A stretch of DNA of 64,000 nt, from positions 20,498 through 84,497 of the forward strand of contig JAUIRK010000765.1 in NCBI GenBank assembly GCA_030549495.1, given 5' to 3'. A program made the position numbers and the translations under genes. The notes beneath the pieces were generated by a model. It searched no databases. It was not told where the DNA came from and was given only the letters and a program-made list of their open reading frames with translations. The DNA is from Nectonema munidae. Taxonomy: Eukaryota; Nematomorpha; Nectonematoida; Nectonematidae. Below are positions 63,243 through 64,000 of this stretch, in pieces; positions within the stretch are counted from its first letter, which is position 1, and every line of letters begins with the position of its first letter.

Positions 63243-63640
63243 ACATCTGCAAAGATATTCTTAATTAGCGTTGGCAATTCTATGCAATCAACATTATTCA
63301 GATGAGAATACTTATCTTCAATTAAATTTAAGGATATCACTATATCAGATTCGAGAATCGAATCTGTTTTACCTCTTTTCGCGATAGGGGATACTAGGTC
63401 TGGCATTGAAAGTCAGGACAGTGAAAGAACAAAGTAAAAAAGAAAGACTTATATTACTTGAGAGTGAGCACAAAATGCAGGAAAAGAAAGAAAGAGAAGA
63501 TAAACGAGAAAAAGGGGGGGGGGGAAGAAATAAGTTAAAATAGGGTTAGTAAAGTACAAATGAAAGTTATGACACCAAATTACGTAACACCATGATATGA
63601 CTTGGGAGTAAAAATGAGTATTATTAGTTTGTGTTCTAGT
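63243..63640. other. spacer, no gene seen
   Basis: Includes a G10 run near 63516. No supported gene. Confidence 0.4.
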
Positions 63641-64000
63641 CAAGGGCGTAGGAACCATGGGAATAGGAGGGGATGTATCCCCTCCACCTTGGAAAATAAT
63701 GCAAATTATCCCCCCCCCCCCAGGTTTAGTGTAGGTAATTTTATATATAGTAATTAAAAACTTAGTATCATATGTAATGTCAGTGAATATTTTTTACCGT
63801 ATACTTGACACCTGATTCAAAGAGTCAAAGACTAACATGAACACTAATATATAACTATATCTGTTTGTGAAAGTTTAAATCATGTGATATGCCTAGATGT
63901 GTGTCTATGCTATATCAAACTACGATGTGCTTCCAGGCCATGATGATTCTAGTCTGTACATAACTATTATAAAAAGATATTTTTTTATATCTCATAACCT
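63641..64000 (+). mobile_element. left end of a transposon running off the window
   Basis: CAAGGGCGTAGGAACCATGG starts a GC-rich terminus (GGAGGGGATGTATCCCCTCC palindrome, C12 run at 63710-63721) like those of the hAT elements here. The other end lies outside, so the class is a guess. Confidence 0.4.

Overview
The window is AT-rich nuclear DNA from an animal. Host genes are split by introns, non-coding DNA dominates, and hAT, piggyBac, PIF/Harbinger-like, LINE and tRNA-derived SINE remnants are everywhere. I infer an arthropod, possibly a crustacean such as a caligid copepod, but nothing in the sequence fixes the species.

Three host genes can be read with confidence. (1) ZC3H18, a CCCH zinc-finger RNA-surveillance adaptor, runs on the + strand from 804 to 12735 in 15 small exons. 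All splice phases agree and sum to 593 residues. Its 3.8-kb eighth intron is full of repeats, and a possible alternative last exon lies at 8542-8664. (2) TTC17, a secretory-pathway TPR protein of 1139 residues, lies on the + strand at 30751-34170 as one uninterrupted coding exon behind a likely 5' UTR intron. (3) MRPL18 (mitochondrial large-subunit protein uL18m) lies on the - strand in three exons (43454-43683, 42107-42220, 36816-37020; 182 residues). Its 5.1-kb second intron holds a decayed hAT transposon, a LINE fragment and a MITE. A further candidate coding exon of an unidentified - strand gene sits at the left edge (15-213).

The rest is mostly mobile DNA. 13-24.5 kb: old hAT-type MITE pieces, a fold-back element with long terminal inverted arrays and a 9-bp target duplication (18274-19078), a CR1/Jockey-like LINE fragment, and two unrelated satellite arrays that both have monomers of about 150 bp (20970-22340 and 23290-24430). 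The second array is linked to a dispersed family that also occurs at 13.4-14.3 and 16.57-17.03 kb. 24.7-30.5 kb: a tRNA-derived SINE, a perfect 310-bp GA microsatellite, a LINE fragment, a PIF/Harbinger-type MITE with TTA target duplication, and a recent inverted segmental duplication. 38-42 kb (inside MRPL18): a hAT MITE with a perfect 8-bp duplication and a ZBED5-like hAT. 46.6-49.4 kb: a 2.69-kb, nearly intact hAT of the ZMYM1-like type with matching ends and target duplication. 50-56 kb: two copies of one hAT MITE family, a tRNA-derived SINE split by a third type of hAT MITE, a LINE reverse-transcriptase fragment, and a KIAA1586-like hAT relic. 57.58-59.93 kb: a full-length piggyBac with TTAA duplication and perfect 15-bp tips but a broken transposase. 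60.7-63.3 kb: pieces of R1/Jockey-like LINEs.

No operon-like logic links the genes. The main themes are ordinary housekeeping genes whose introns and spacers absorb transposons, at least three hAT transposase lineages beside several non-autonomous hAT families, and satellite DNA that seems to have grown out of a dispersed repeat.
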